IMG/VR virus record: IMGVR_UViG_3300042298_001801
Span: 1 to 40,177 of that record
Direction: 5' to 3' (one strand)
DNA: 40,177 nt
DNA from: a virus
The position numbers and the translations under genes are program-made. The stretch's first letter is position 1. Each line of letters begins with the position of its first letter. The notes under the pieces were generated by a model that saw only the letters and a list, made by a program, of their open reading frames with translations, was not told the origin of the DNA and made no database searches. Of this stretch, positions 20,675 to 32,500 are shown one piece after another.

Positions 20675-23196
20675 GTACGCCCGTCGTATTGTTCAAGGCT
20701 GGTGAAGTGCCATGCCAGGGTCAGTATTCAAGTATTGATCCTATTGCGCTTCAGAACGGGCAATGGGCTAAGATCACCAACATTCGCACGGACGATGCAA
20801 CCATGCGGGTTCGACCTCCTGCGACCTTGCAACTGGACAATACAGGGCTTGACACGGATAGTACGGTTGTTGGCTCTTATTTTAGTTTCAACACTAACCA
20901 GCAGATTCTAGCGGTATGGGATGCTTCGGACGCGAGGGTAAAGATTTGGCGCGATAACGCGGGTACGTATTCCGAAATGACCGACGCATCTTCACGGTTT
21001 ACGACCAACGCACCTGTTAGCTTTGTTGAAGTGCAAGAAGGTTATACGGCTGGTATGCCTAACGGTCCTGTGCTTGCGCTTGTTGCTCAAAACGGGTACG
21101 AAGCTCCACGGATTATTAGGCGCGTGAGTATTTCGTACACAAGCCCGTTCTCGGTAGTAGATACGTTAACCCCTCCTACTGCTGATCTATGCACGGCAGA
21201 ACCTTACGGCGACACAACTTGGAAGATTGGGGATAGGGTTGCTGGAAATCTCTCAGTAAGCGATGCTGACGTTACGGCGTCCATTGGAACACTTACGGGT
21301 ATTGGGACATACGTTTCGTTTAACTACACAACCGCAACGGACGTAAACGACTACGGGCGAATCACTTTTGCTGGTAGTGCCGCGAGTACCAATAGCCAAC
21401 TCCAGATTATCTACAATTCAACCCTAAGAGACATTTGGGAGCGCGTATCGGTGGCTATCAATGTTGGAGGTACAAAATACTACCTTCACTTGGCAGGAAC
21501 AACTGAGCCAATTTACGATGATGTTGGTAACGGGTATTCGTGCGTTGCTTTTGATTGCCGCTTCGTTCGCACAGGAACAGGAATCACAACCCAAAGTGCT
21601 TTAAGTAGCCTTGCTAACATGGGAACGACGCTTGACTTTGAATGGACGGGCGCGTTACCTGCATCGGGCGCGGTGGTGCTGAACATCTTTGGCGTCTTGC
21701 CTACAGGTTCTATTCCGTTCGGAGTTCAGTTTGCAAGTTCATATTTTATCCAAGAGACGCGGCAAGAATCCCCCAGCGTGGTTCATAAGTCGCTGTTTCC
21801 TCCTACGCTTGCGGCGACGGGTGGATGCCCTGTTCCAGACGTTCGCTTTGGATCGGTGGAAGGATTCACGTATTCGTATTCACTAAAAGTAGGTGGCGGC
21901 GGCGCGTCTACGTTTACCCGGTATTTCTGCCTTCCGTGGGTGGATGAATCAGGCGATGGCACGTTTAGGCTTGCCCGTGGGGTTGGCAGTCTTGCAAATG
22001 CGGGTTCAGGTTCGACTACTGACTTTCTGCTATGTCAGCGCGGCACGATTGCAGGGACGTACTCTTTTGATAACCTTGACCCGTGGGAAGACATTGCCCC
22101 AAGTTCGCTCCAAATCCCTATTCCAACGGGATACGCGCAGCTTTTTTCAAATGACCGTCTCTTTATCTCAGGCAACAAGTCAAGTTCCAACCCTGGCAAA
22201 CTGTACTTCTCGCAAAAGAGTTACCCATTTAGGTTTAGCGAACTGGTAGACGTTCAAGACGGAGTAGCAGATAGCCTCAGTTCAGGCGCAACTAAGCTCA
22301 ACAGTCCCGTTCAAGCACTTGCATCCATGAGCGCAAGCGTTCTTGGTGCTGATCCCGTAATGATCCTTACGTCTGACGCGCTATTTTCCACGGACGGAGT
22401 AACTGCAACATCACTTTCAAGCCCTCGCAAGGTAGCTCCGCACGGCACATTAAGCCCAAGATCAGTAACTGTGTACGAAGGCAATATGTACTGGCTTGAC
22501 AACGAACGGCAATTTAGGTCGCTTGGCGGTTTGGTTGGTGGGCTAGGCGTTCGGCGCGTTGAGGACGTGTTCACGGGTATCAGTGGATCAGACCTTGCAA
22601 ACGTTGAAGGCTTTACGTTTAGAGATAGGCTTTATTTGGCGTACAAGCCCTCTGGAGGCTCGGCAAACACTAGGGCGATGGTATATGACCAGCGCACCGG
22701 GATTTGGGTTCAGGACACTTTAGGTGGCTCACTTGATTTTAAGAGATTCCAACGAATCAGATCAAGCGGTGCAGACCTTATGACGTTTGTTACAACTGAT
22801 GGGAATGTTTATGAATACGAAGGAACGCAAACGGGCAACGAGGCGGGTAGTGCTATTAGCGTTAACCTGTGGTCACGCGCTCTATCTAACCCTACCTTAC
22901 AGGCAATCAGATTTTCACATCCAACAATTTACAGCGACCAGATTCCAAGTGCCGTCTGGGACTTCTCTTTGTTCAGCCATAGACTATCCACAACCGCAGC
23001 AGGAAAAATTGATATGGACTATGGATCAGAGAAGTCTTGGACGGTGGGACGAGGAACGGCTGAAAATCAACGTGTCGGAATGTCTGACTCAGCAGTGCAA
23101 CTCAGAATTGAAGGCACTGCACCGGGCGGGGCAAAGATTTACTTTATCTCGATTGACAGAGAAGAACAAGGGGATCGGAAGGTGAAACGTGGCTGA
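20671..23196 (+). CDS. Tail nozzle protein (tail tubular B-like)
   Basis: The 841-residue, beta-rich protein begins with GEVPCQGQYSSIDPIALQNGQWAKITNIRTDDATMRVRPP, which resembles the start of T7 gp12-like nozzle and stabilisation proteins (a 'list of things that are set to zero, then a beta-propeller' layout). The C-terminal half contains propeller-like repeats with aromatic-Asp blades (SVTVYEGNMYWLDNERQF, FRDRLYLAYKPSGG). Six copies would form the DNA exit nozzle. TTG 20671 overlaps the previous stop as TTGA, with GGGGGT upstream. Confidence 0.8.
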   Translation: MSTPVVLFKAGEVPCQGQYSSIDPIALQNGQWAKITNIRTDDATMRVRPPATLQLDNTGLDTDSTVVGSYFSFNTNQQILAVWDASDARVKIWRDNAGTYSEMTDASSRFTTNAPVSFVEVQEGYTAGMPNGPVLALVAQNGYEAPRIIRRVSISYTSPFSVVDTLTPPTADLCTAEPYGDTTWKIGDRVAGNLSVSDADVTASIGTLTGIGTYVSFNYTTATDVNDYGRITFAGSAASTNSQLQIIYNSTLRDIWERVSVAINVGGTKYYLHLAGTTEPIYDDVGNGYSCVAFDCRFVRTGTGITTQSALSSLANMGTTLDFEWTGALPASGAVVLNIFGVLPTGSIPFGVQFASSYFIQETRQESPSVVHKSLFPPTLAATGGCPVPDVRFGSVEGFTYSYSLKVGGGGASTFTRYFCLPWVDESGDGTFRLARGVGSLANAGSGSTTDFLLCQRGTIAGTYSFDNLDPWEDIAPSSLQIPIPTGYAQLFSNDRLFISGNKSSSNPGKLYFSQKSYPFRFSELVDVQDGVADSLSSGATKLNSPVQALASMSASVLGADPVMILTSDALFSTDGVTATSLSSPRKVAPHGTLSPRSVTVYEGNMYWLDNERQFRSLGGLVGGLGVRRVEDVFTGISGSDLANVEGFTFRDRLYLAYKPSGGSANTRAMVYDQRTGIWVQDTLGGSLDFKRFQRIRSSGADLMTFVTTDGNVYEYEGTQTGNEAGSAISVNLWSRALSNPTLQAIRFSHPTIYSDQIPSAVWDFSLFSHRLSTTAAGKIDMDYGSEKSWTVGRGTAENQRVGMSDSAVQLRIEGTAPGGAKIYFISIDREEQGDRKVKRG

Positions 23197-23677
23197 TGGA
23201 ACTGGTTCTGATCGTATTGTTAATAGCGTCGCGAGTATTGCTACGCGCCTTCGGGATGTAGAAACGATAAAGAAGGTTAAGCCTAATACGACGCCTCCTG
23301 GCAATACGTCGGGGACGATCACAATGCTTGACGCTCCGGTCACCGTTGTAAGTTTAGCAAACTCTGACGAGTTCACTTGGCAAACGGCGAACGCTTGGGA
23401 CACCATTTCATCAAACCCAAAAGCAGTATGGCTTTCGGTTTATTGCACAAGGTCAAATGCTACAACCGCTGGGAGTGTAACCGTAGAAATAAGGCGCGAT
23501 AACCTTTTAATTACTCCGACCTACACGGTCTTGTATTGCGAACTTCTTCCGGTTATTTCTCGTGTGCTAGTTCCATTATCGCAATCTGGCACTTTTGAAT
23601 ACCAGATGACATTTCCAGGGGCGACGGCTACAAGACGTTGGGATTTAGTTATTGCCGTTGAAGGCTTCCTAGTGTAA
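23189..23677 (+). CDS. Unknown tail-region protein (162 aa)
   Basis: No family recognised. GTG 23189 overlaps the nozzle stop by 8 bases. A short N-terminal helix (SDRIVNSVASIATRLRDVETIKK) precedes a beta-sandwich-like domain (about 55-162). Such helix-plus-beta proteins next to nozzle genes often form small fibres or adaptors that attach the tail fibres. This remains an inference. Confidence 0.65.
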   Translation: MADGTGSDRIVNSVASIATRLRDVETIKKVKPNTTPPGNTSGTITMLDAPVTVVSLANSDEFTWQTANAWDTISSNPKAVWLSVYCTRSNATTAGSVTVEIRRDNLLITPTYTVLYCELLPVISRVLVPLSQSGTFEYQMTFPGATATRRWDLVIAVEGFLV

Positions 23678-23741
23678 CGGGACGTTTTTAGCCTACGGCT
23701 TGTTGGAATAGGTACAGATTTACAAAAGGGAGCATTAACAC

Positions 23742-24464
23742 ATGGCAACAATTCAGGACATTATAGCGCAAGCGCAACAGCAAGCCGCATCTCAGCAACA
23801 GGTGGATGCACTTGTAAATACTCAACAAAACATTGGCGCAGACGGTTACATGAACCCTAGAAGCTACGCCAATAGCCTTGGTCGTAAGTTTAAGTTTGAG
23901 TCATCCAAGCGGGGCGCACTACTTGAACCGGGATATTTCAACGACGTTCTGTTTAGCCAAAGCGAACTTGCACCAGCACAGCGCGATATTCTGCGGCAAC
24001 TGCTGATGATGAACCAAGCTGGCAACATCTACGGACGTGTAGACGACTTCCGCAACCGTGCAATGTCATCCGCTGAAAAGCAAGGTTCACGCAACGCTCG
24101 AAACATTGGCTCGGGCTATGGTAAGGGCATGGGTGATGCGTTGCGGCTTGACGCTTCCAACCGTGGCACAAGCATGGCAAACAACTTCATGCGCGATCAG
24201 CTTTCTGGCGAAGGTCGTATGCGCACTGCATCGGGCTTGCTTGGTCAGATCAACAGCTATAACCCGATGGGTTACAATATGTTCATGCAGAACGTGGGGA
24301 CTAAACCGCAAGAGCAACGCGGTACAAGTGGGTTAAACACGCTTTTGGGCATTGCTTCTACTGTTGCGCCGTACTACGCCGCCGGGATGTTTGGCGGTGG
24401 TGGTGGTGGCGGCGGTGGTGGTGGGGTTGGCGCACCTGCAAACACTGGGCAAGGGTGGGCTTAA
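23742..24464 (+). CDS. Internal virion (ejection) protein, gp14-like
   Basis: The 240-residue product is the first of three proteins whose order and relative size match T7 gp14-gp15-gp16. It starts with a glutamine-rich helix (IQDIIAQAQQQAASQQQ), continues as a helical protein and ends with a hydrophobic stretch (LLGIASTVAPYYAAGMF) and a run of eleven glycines (DNA 24394-24426). T7 gp14 forms the outer-membrane channel. Glycine and hydrophobic C-terminus would suit membrane insertion. GGGAG lies 10 bases before ATG 23742. The name rests on synteny, not on a motif. Confidence 0.6.
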   Translation: MATIQDIIAQAQQQAASQQQVDALVNTQQNIGADGYMNPRSYANSLGRKFKFESSKRGALLEPGYFNDVLFSQSELAPAQRDILRQLLMMNQAGNIYGRVDDFRNRAMSSAEKQGSRNARNIGSGYGKGMGDALRLDASNRGTSMANNFMRDQLSGEGRMRTASGLLGQINSYNPMGYNMFMQNVGTKPQEQRGTSGLNTLLGIASTVAPYYAAGMFGGGGGGGGGGGVGAPANTGQGWA

Positions 24465-24467
24465 ATA

Positions 24468-26519
24468 ATGGCACTGCAACCAAACTACTCCGCAATCTGG
24501 AATCTACTTAACCCGCAACCCAATCCGTCTGCGGGTATTAAGCGTTACAAAGACCGTCCTGAGTTTGTTTCTATGAACCCAGTAATGGACGCTACAAACC
24601 CAGTAGTTGACGCTACAACGACCACAGAGACGGTTCAGCCGTCATTCCAGCCAAGTATTGCGGGATTGTTTGGAGAAACCATAGGACGCGCCGCAACAAA
24701 CGAGAAATCACAGTTTGCGCGTCAAGATCAGGCTATCACGGTTGGTCGTGACATGGAGGCTAAGAAGCTTGAAGCCGAACGTAAGCGACGTGCTAGGCAA
24801 GAAGAGTTTGGCAAGAAGGCTGAGGACATTCGTAAGAAACCCAAGGTCACTAAGAACGAGGCGTTAATCAGTGGATTGATTGCGCTACTTGGCGCGGCTG
24901 GTGGTGCTACCAATTCACAGGAAGCACTTCAGAACTACCTTGGGGGGATGACCAACAAGCGCACGGACGAGCAGAACGCAGAACTCACGGCACTAGAGCG
25001 TCAGATGCAATCCGAACTTGGCATGATGGACGATCAGGCTAGTCAGGAGCAACTTCAGGGCAAATACAAGCTCCAAGACATTGAGAAGTTCATGGGTCGC
25101 GCTGAATATTACGACAAGGGCTTTAAGGGTGTTGATAAGGTTCGCGCTGATAAGAAGGAAGAGGCAAAGGTTAAGGCTGAAAAACTTGCTGAAGGTCGCT
25201 TAGGCAACATTGGCGAAGCGATTATGAAGGCTAAAAACCCTGCCGAAGCTGAGTCATGGATTGGCAAATACAACGACGAGGCAATTAAGCAAGGTAAGCC
25301 ACCGATTGACGACGCACAGCGGTTTGTCATCATGGAGTCTGTCAATCAGCAGACATTGGCTAACGCGAACGAGATTGCTTACTTCAAAGCCGCTTACGAC
25401 CCTATTGATAAGACAATTAAGAGGTACGCAGGTGCAAAAATGCCAGAAGCAGTTGCGGCTGACCTGCAAGCAAGAATCAATGCTCTCAATACTTGGGGCG
25501 CACCTCGTGGCTTAATGCTTCCTGCTATTGATCCAAACGCTACTCCCGAATGGGAAATGAAGACAGAGAAGGCGTTGCGAGAAGCTAATATGTGGGACGT
25601 TGACCTTGAGAACAAGAAGCAAGAGGGCATCAACAAGAAACTTACAGCGGAAAAAACTCGCCGTGACATTGAAGTTGTAAACCAAAAGATCAGGCAAGGT
25701 AAAGCCACACCTGGAGACTTAATCTACAAGAGTTTTCTTCAAGGTGAACCTGTATCTCCAGAGGAAGTTAAAACCTACCTTAAAGATAAGGCTAAGGTGC
25801 TTGACAATAGCTTTGAAACGGCTGGCTCTCATGACAAAAAATGGGCTGGTTTAGCGGTTGTCAACATCCGCACTCAGCTTGACGAAATGGCGGCGTTTCT
25901 TGGTCCAGACCATCCAGCAGTAATACAGGCGTTTCGGCGTTCTGCGGCTCAGGGCTACCTTGATCCAAAGTACAAGGACATGGATCACGCGGCTTTTTCA
26001 AAGCACTGGAAAACAGGTAAAGCCATTTTCGATCAGTACGGTCAAAAAAAAAAGTCAGTAAGTAGCATTGCTGGCATGGAAGCTATCAACGGCTACCAGA
26101 AAGTAGAGCGAAACGGTAAGCAAGTGATTCGCACGGGCAACGGTATGGAGTACCCGTTAGGCGTACCTTACGCTTGGGGCGGCGAATCTACCAAGGGCGC
26201 GGATTGTTCGGGCATCGTCTGTATGTCCATGTCTAAGAGCGGCATTAAAGTGCCTCGCACTACAGCGGCTGGACTGTTTTCAAACAAAGATTTCTTTGAC
26301 GTTACGGGGCAGATGTACAACCCAGACGATCTTCTTTTCTTTGATACGGCGTCCACTCATGGTAAGGGCGGCGTGGATCACGTTGCGGTATACATTGGAA
26401 ATGGGATGATGTTCCATGCTCCAAGCAAAGGTAAACCGTCACAAATTATAAGCGTAGACAAGTACCTGAAATCGGGTGCTAAATTCCTCGGAGCCAGAAG
26501 GCATACTAAACTAAAATGA
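24468..26519 (+). CDS. Ejection protein with C-terminal NlpC/P60 peptidase
   Basis: The 683-residue protein has a long helical, charged body (about 1-520) and a C-terminal NlpC/P60 (C40) domain (about 555-683). The catalytic residues are C580 in ADCSGIV, H638 in VDHVAVYIG and, as the third residue, H650 in FHAPS. C40 enzymes cut peptidoglycan stem peptides, so this protein would open the wall during DNA injection. It takes the gp15 position in the ejection set. A ten-A run (26044-26053) lies just before the enzyme domain. ATG 24468 follows a weak site; the stop overlaps the next gene as ATGA. Confidence 0.85.
   Translation: MALQPNYSAIWNLLNPQPNPSAGIKRYKDRPEFVSMNPVMDATNPVVDATTTTETVQPSFQPSIAGLFGETIGRAATNEKSQFARQDQAITVGRDMEAKKLEAERKRRARQEEFGKKAEDIRKKPKVTKNEALISGLIALLGAAGGATNSQEALQNYLGGMTNKRTDEQNAELTALERQMQSELGMMDDQASQEQLQGKYKLQDIEKFMGRAEYYDKGFKGVDKVRADKKEEAKVKAEKLAEGRLGNIGEAIMKAKNPAEAESWIGKYNDEAIKQGKPPIDDAQRFVIMESVNQQTLANANEIAYFKAAYDPIDKTIKRYAGAKMPEAVAADLQARINALNTWGAPRGLMLPAIDPNATPEWEMKTEKALREANMWDVDLENKKQEGINKKLTAEKTRRDIEVVNQKIRQGKATPGDLIYKSFLQGEPVSPEEVKTYLKDKAKVLDNSFETAGSHDKKWAGLAVVNIRTQLDEMAAFLGPDHPAVIQAFRRSAAQGYLDPKYKDMDHAAFSKHWKTGKAIFDQYGQKKKSVSSIAGMEAINGYQKVERNGKQVIRTGNGMEYPLGVPYAWGGESTKGADCSGIVCMSMSKSGIKVPRTTAAGLFSNKDFFDVTGQMYNPDDLLFFDTASTHGKGGVDHVAVYIGNGMMFHAPSKGKPSQIISVDKYLKSGAKFLGARRHTKLK
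26044..26053 (+). other. A10 homopolymer at a domain border
   Basis: Ten A in frame as CAA AAA AAA AAG (residues 526-529). Loss of one A gives TAA within a few codons, and gain of one gives TAG within a few codons. Both lead to a protein of about 530 residues without the NlpC/P60 domain. Confidence 0.85.
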
Positions 26520-29500
26520 GTCAAACCCCATTTGAAAAGACGTTCGGGCTAAACGTGCCTAAAGTGAAAGAGGTTAAGCCAACCGCGCCTACCACAAAGC
26601 CAAAAGCGCAAGACGACGGGTTTAAGAAGCTGCTCAAAAAGAACGAGGCTGATAAGAAGAAAGGCGAGGCTACGTTACCTAAGAGCAAGGATGTTAGACC
26701 TAGCCGTAAGGATTTTCAAGACTCCACGCCCCAAATGAAGGCGTCTAACAATCGCGGATCAAAAACTCCTGCGGTTGATATGCTTAAACAAGTAAATAGC
26801 ACAGGAGCGGTTAACCCAAGTAGCTTTGCCGATACATTCACGGGCAGAAACATTCGGTTTGGTCAGCCTATTACTCCTGAATCCGGGTGGACGCTAAACC
26901 GCCAAATTGCAGAAGGTGGCAGAAGCACCATCGAAGCAGAAATGCACTCCTGGGACATTAAAAACTTTGGCGTAGCTACGTTTGGTGACGTAAACAACGT
27001 ACCAAAAGACAAACGGGCATTGTGGCAAGCACGGCAAGCGCACCAAGCGAGAGCGCAGCGCATTTTGGACGGTGGGGTTGATCCTGCTCCTGTACGCGAC
27101 CCTGCTAACTACCCTGGAATTGACGAAACCCTTTTAAGTTCACTTTCTGCCAAGCCACCGATGTCATACGCAGACACCGCACGGGCAACGGTGAAGGCTC
27201 AACAAGAAGCGCAAAGATATTTACAGTCTGATGCGGAAACGCGATCTAACCAAGACCTTGTAAAACTGTTTGGGGATAGGTCAAGACGTGGGTCAACTTT
27301 CGATCCAAGAGTAGACGCAGGTACTAGACGCCAAATTGGAAGTAATCAAATGGATGCGGTTGCTAGTCCATTTGAAGCTGAAAACAACGATCCAATCTCT
27401 CGCGCTATAGGTATGGCTGGCGTTCAATCAGTTAGCCCACTTACAGGACTTACTATGAGCATTGCCAACGCTGGCGACGTACTCCAAGGGCGTGAACCAC
27501 GGGGAACGAGAGATATTGCGTCCTTTTTAGCTAAAACAACTCCTGGCATCGAAGGCATGAGCGATGCAGAACTTTACGGACGTGCGGCAGCATCTCCACT
27601 TACGCGATTCTTCCAAGAACCCGTATCTTTTGCTCGTGCTGGAACGGGCGATACAAGAATGTCCGACGAGCTTTCAGGGCTTGGCGCGGGTGCAGAGTTC
27701 ATTGGCAACATCATCCCGCAAATGGCGGCTGGGGCGGCAACGGGCGGTGCTTCACTTGCTGGAAAGGTTGCGGCTGGAGTTTCGCTGGACTTGATCCCGA
27801 TTGCTCAGATGGTTCAGGACATGGGCGGGATTGAAAACCTTCCAGCGATGGGACGGCAGCTTGTTGAAACAGCGTTTAATCCTAACGCTCCCGAAGGTGC
27901 AAGGGTTAACGCTATCGGGATGTTGACGCTACTTGGGTTTGGGGCTACTGCTGGAGTTACCGCTAAGGTAAATAAAATTCGCGGCAAGGTTGCGCCTACT
28001 TCAAGCCTTGGTGATTTGTCAGAGCTTATAGGGAATCAACCTAAAACCAAATGGAACCCAGGGCGATATGAAAAAGTTGTTGACCCGCGCACTGGAAAAG
28101 TTAGCGAAGTGTTTGTCCCTGCGGAATCAGAAGTTAAAGCCCCAGTAAATGCAAAGCCAAAGGTCCAAGCTAATAATCGGCAAGGCAACCCTAACTTGGT
28201 ACGCCGTGAACTGGGTATTCCACCAGAGACTTCCACAACCTTGACGGCTTCTTCAAATATCAATGACTCTACCTTGCTGGATGATTGGAGAGGATACATG
28301 GATTCCTTTGAGCTTCCGCGATCTCAAAAGGGATCGGGTAACGCCCTTTCTGACAATGAAATAAAAGCAAAAAACAAAGAGTTTGCTGAACGGTTTGCTA
28401 TTGAATTGTTGCGGCAAGAAGCAAATGGGATCAAATGGGATGATGTGAGTGATGTGTTTGGCGAAAGAATGTCTGGGATGTCCCAGAAAGACATTTTAGG
28501 GGGCAGGCTTCAACTTATTAAAAGGGCTGATGCCCTTGGTGTTGACCTAAGCGGCAGTATGCAAGCCAAAGCGCAAAGAATTTTGGATGCGCTAGGGCTA
28601 AATAAGCCAGACGAAAACTTACCGACGCCAACATTCCGTAAACCACGACCACGCATTGATTTAGGTGATGCGGATGTTATCCCAACCCCAGAGGAATCGT
28701 TTGAAATTACAGGGAAAACTCTTGCAGACCCAGAAATCGTTAAACAGGTTTATGCAATTAGATCAGCAGACCCATCAATGGGACCAGGGGCTATTGCTAA
28801 AAAGCTCGGACTAGATATCGAAGATGTTCAAAATGCCTTTGATGACATTAACGCTCAAAAATCCCGAAATTTGCGGGATGAATATGATAGGCTAGGCGAA
28901 AAGGCTTCGCCTGAAGCGATGACCGAAGCTCTGAATGCGGCAGAGCGTGACATAGCTCTCGCCCGAGTTGCGTACCAATCCGGTGACATTGAACTTGGAG
29001 AAATGAATAAGCAGGTTGCCGATGCGACCGCCAGGGTAGACAAAATCAACGCTCAGAAAGCGTCCGCAAAACCAGAACCCGCCCAGGCTCCGAAGGCTAA
29101 CGAAAACTTACCGACGCCAACATTCCGCAAGACACGACCACGCATTGATTTAGGTGATGCGGATGTTATTGCTCCAGAGGCAAAGCCCCAACCACGCGCT
29201 CAGTTTAGCGATGCGGATGTTTTACCGACGTCAACCCGAACAAGGGCTAGAAGGGGCGTAGAACAGCCGGAAGTGGCAAAGGTTGAGCCGACCCCAATAG
29301 CAAGCCCGACCCGTGCTAAAAGCAAACCTAAAGCTGAGCCGCAAGCAGAATGGGAGCCAATGATCCAAAAGCGTTACGAGGACATGGTTGACGCTGAAAT
29401 TAAGTTGCGTAAAGAGGCGTCTGACACTGTAGACAAAAAATCTGCTGACCCAAGATTGTCTAAGTTTGAGGATACACTAAACACTTCTCCAGATCGTAAA

Positions 29501-32500
29501 AATCCTGACGTGTACGTTCCAGGTAAGTCAGGGTATGAAGTTACACGAAGCGAATGGGTAGGATTGCAACCAGAGGCGTACCAAGAAAGGGCGTCAAATG
29601 GTCACAGGTCGTCAGTTGAATCAAGATTGCGCCAAGGTTTACCAGTGCCATCTAAGGTGTTAGCTGATTACCCTGATCTTGTCAAAAAGTACATCAACGA
29701 AAAGTATAGGAAGCCAGCCCAGCCCCAATCGTTCGGTGATGCGGACGTATTACCAAAGCCACGGGCTAAGAAGAGTGAGGCGAAGGTTAAGCTAAGCAAG
29801 GCTAAACCTGTACTTGAAGAAGGGCAAGGTGGCGTTCCATACTACCAAAAGCTCGGGGCAATGGACGCCGCTGATCCAGCAAGAAAGCGGATGCGCGCAG
29901 TCCCAAACAACTACAAATTGGCGTACTCAGTGGCATGGTATAACGCAAAGCGATCATTGCGGGAATCCGCTCAACCAACCCCTAAACCAACTCAAACCCG
30001 CGCCTCCTTCACGCCAAAAGAGGCAACGGGATACGCTTCTGGTGATACCCCTAACTTGGTGGGGATGGCGAAGGGCAAGCCTCCGGTTAAACCTATTTTG
30101 TCCAAACCGGATACCCAAAAAACTTTCACGGCAATCTACAACGGAAAGGAAGTTGAGGTAGATGATTTTAAGAGAGCCGCGCAACGTGTGGCTGATAACC
30201 TGTCTACGGGCGATCATGGGTATGTCCGCGATCCTAAAGGCAAGTTGTACGAGATTGCTACCGATAAGCGTAGCGCAATCCCAGTAGAAAAGATTCGGAC
30301 TAAGCAAGAGCGCGATATTGCAAGGCTTGAAGAGCAATTAGGCAAAGCTAAGTCTGATGCTGAACGGGCTTCAATTCAAAGCCGCATTGACGCTACCAAA
30401 TCCCCCCAAGCACCACCCGCCGCACCAGCAAAGGGCGTTGAGGCTAAGGGGAAAGAGCCGTGGGAGATGAGCGCAAAGTCCAAGGAGTGGAACGAGTTTG
30501 GCGTTACAAACGCTGACCGCGCCGCGTTTGGGTTTGCGGCAGATGACATAAAGCAAATTGATCCCAAAAAGGTTCTGACAAAATACAAGGCAGACCAGGC
30601 TCAAGTTCTTAATGAAATAAAGCAGAGCGGGTTAAGTAAGCAAGAATGGGCAAAAACTATTAAGCTGGATGAACCTATTCAATTACTTTTTGAAAAAGGC
30701 AAGTTCTTCATTGACGATGGACACCACCGAGCAGAAGCCGCTAGAATTCTAGGCAAGAATCTAAATGTAGATAGTGTCAAGATTGTGGATAAGCCGCACA
30801 GGGTAATAGTCGAACGCGCCCTCAAGGAAGGCAAGCCCGTACCCGCCGAGGTGTTAGCCGATTACCCTGATTTGGTTGCTAAGGTAAAGCCTGACGAATT
30901 GCCGGGGGATGTTGCGCCGGAAGCAAGCCCGGTTAAGGGTAAAGAACCTTGGGAGCAACCTGGAGGAAAAGATGTTTTAGCAGATGCGTATATGGCTGAG
31001 GCTGATCGTCTTGCAAGAGGGCAGTTTGGCAAGCCTCTAAATGATTCATGGACGACTGTAGATGGTCAGCCAAAGCTTGTGAAAGGCATCCCCGATTATG
31101 ATAAACCCGAATTGGTGCGAAGAGCCGCAGACGCAATACGCGCAAAACTTGCTCGCGGAGAAGAGCCTGAACTGCTTGAAAGAATTAAAAAGGCTGCATT
31201 AGACACTTCTAGAAAAACTCTTGAAGTAAAGCTAGTTGCTGGAGGCAAAGCGACCCCAGAAGAAATAATTGCTCATCCAGATTTGGTAGCTAAATACGCT
31301 CCGGATCAATTAAAGCCAACCGCACGTCAAGCCAAAGGCGTTGCTGACGTAAGCGATAGGCTAAAAAGCACAACTGACAACGCTTTTGAGGGGGCGGTAA
31401 ACGTAGCGAGAGAAAGGCTTGATAAGCTGAACAGGCAAAAGAAAATCTTCCTGCAAACTTACAAAGCCGACGGTGGCGACCATTTAGCCAAACTCAAATT
31501 GGACACTGCTATTGGCAATGCTCGGAATGATTTAGACGCTGAGGTTAGAAATTACAACAAGCGCAACGCTGAGTTAGGATTGCCGCCAATTAAAGCACCA
31601 GCGGCAGGTAAAACCGTCGTTACTCCACGTCAAGCCAAAGGCACAAAACTTAAAGAGACATTCCAGAAGTTCAAGGACACGGACGTTATCATTGGAATTA
31701 AACACCCACGCAAAAATAAAAAATTGACTGGCTCCGTCGCACGTATCAACCCCGAGAAAGTGAAGCTATTGCGCCAGCTTGCAAAGGACGCGGCAGAATA
31801 CGGGATCGCAACGCTTGACGAGTTTGTAGATTACGTCGGCGGCATGGTGGATAGTGCGTCGGACCAGACCAAGAAGATATTCAGGGTTGCGGCAAAGCAG
31901 GTTTGGGAGGCTGAGAAGGGTAAGGCGGCTCCGGTTGCTGAGGCTACAAGCCCTAAAGGGGCTACCGGGCTTGCTAACCGGGTAAATGATGCTGAGGCTG
32001 CTACAGGATCACTCAGCGCGTCACCTAAAGGCAAAGGGGTTAAGAAAGGCACTGGTCAGGCTGAAGGCAAAAGGCAAGTGCAAGCCGGAGAAGTAAACCC
32101 GTCGGTGGTTGCTAACGACATAGCCCAAAAGCAACGTGCGTTTGCTAACGAAGTTGAGGTTGGCGTTCTCATGGAAGGGAAGCGGCAACTGGTTAATGCC
32201 CGTGATTCCGCTCGTGCGGCATGGGATAAAGCTATTGATAGTAAAGGCGACACAACCTTTGCCAAACAAGAGTTTGATAAGGCTCAGGCAGAGCTTGATG
32301 ACTTTGTAGGCAAGGTGCAGACAGCCAAGACCAAGACCTCAGATGCGTTTAGAGCGTTGCAGGAAGGCACTCGGCTAGAGGATGGATCGTTTGACGACAT
32401 TCTCGACCACTACGCCCGGAAGAACAACAAGAAGCGCAGCGACCTAGACCTAAATTCCAAGGACTTGGTTGAGCTTAAAAAGGTTGTTGAGGCTCGGGAT

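Noticed and set aside
24394-24426. Glycine codon run as a microsatellite or assembly error
   Set aside because: The run mixes GGT, GGC and GGG codons and the frame stays open after it, so it is a genuine polyglycine stretch.
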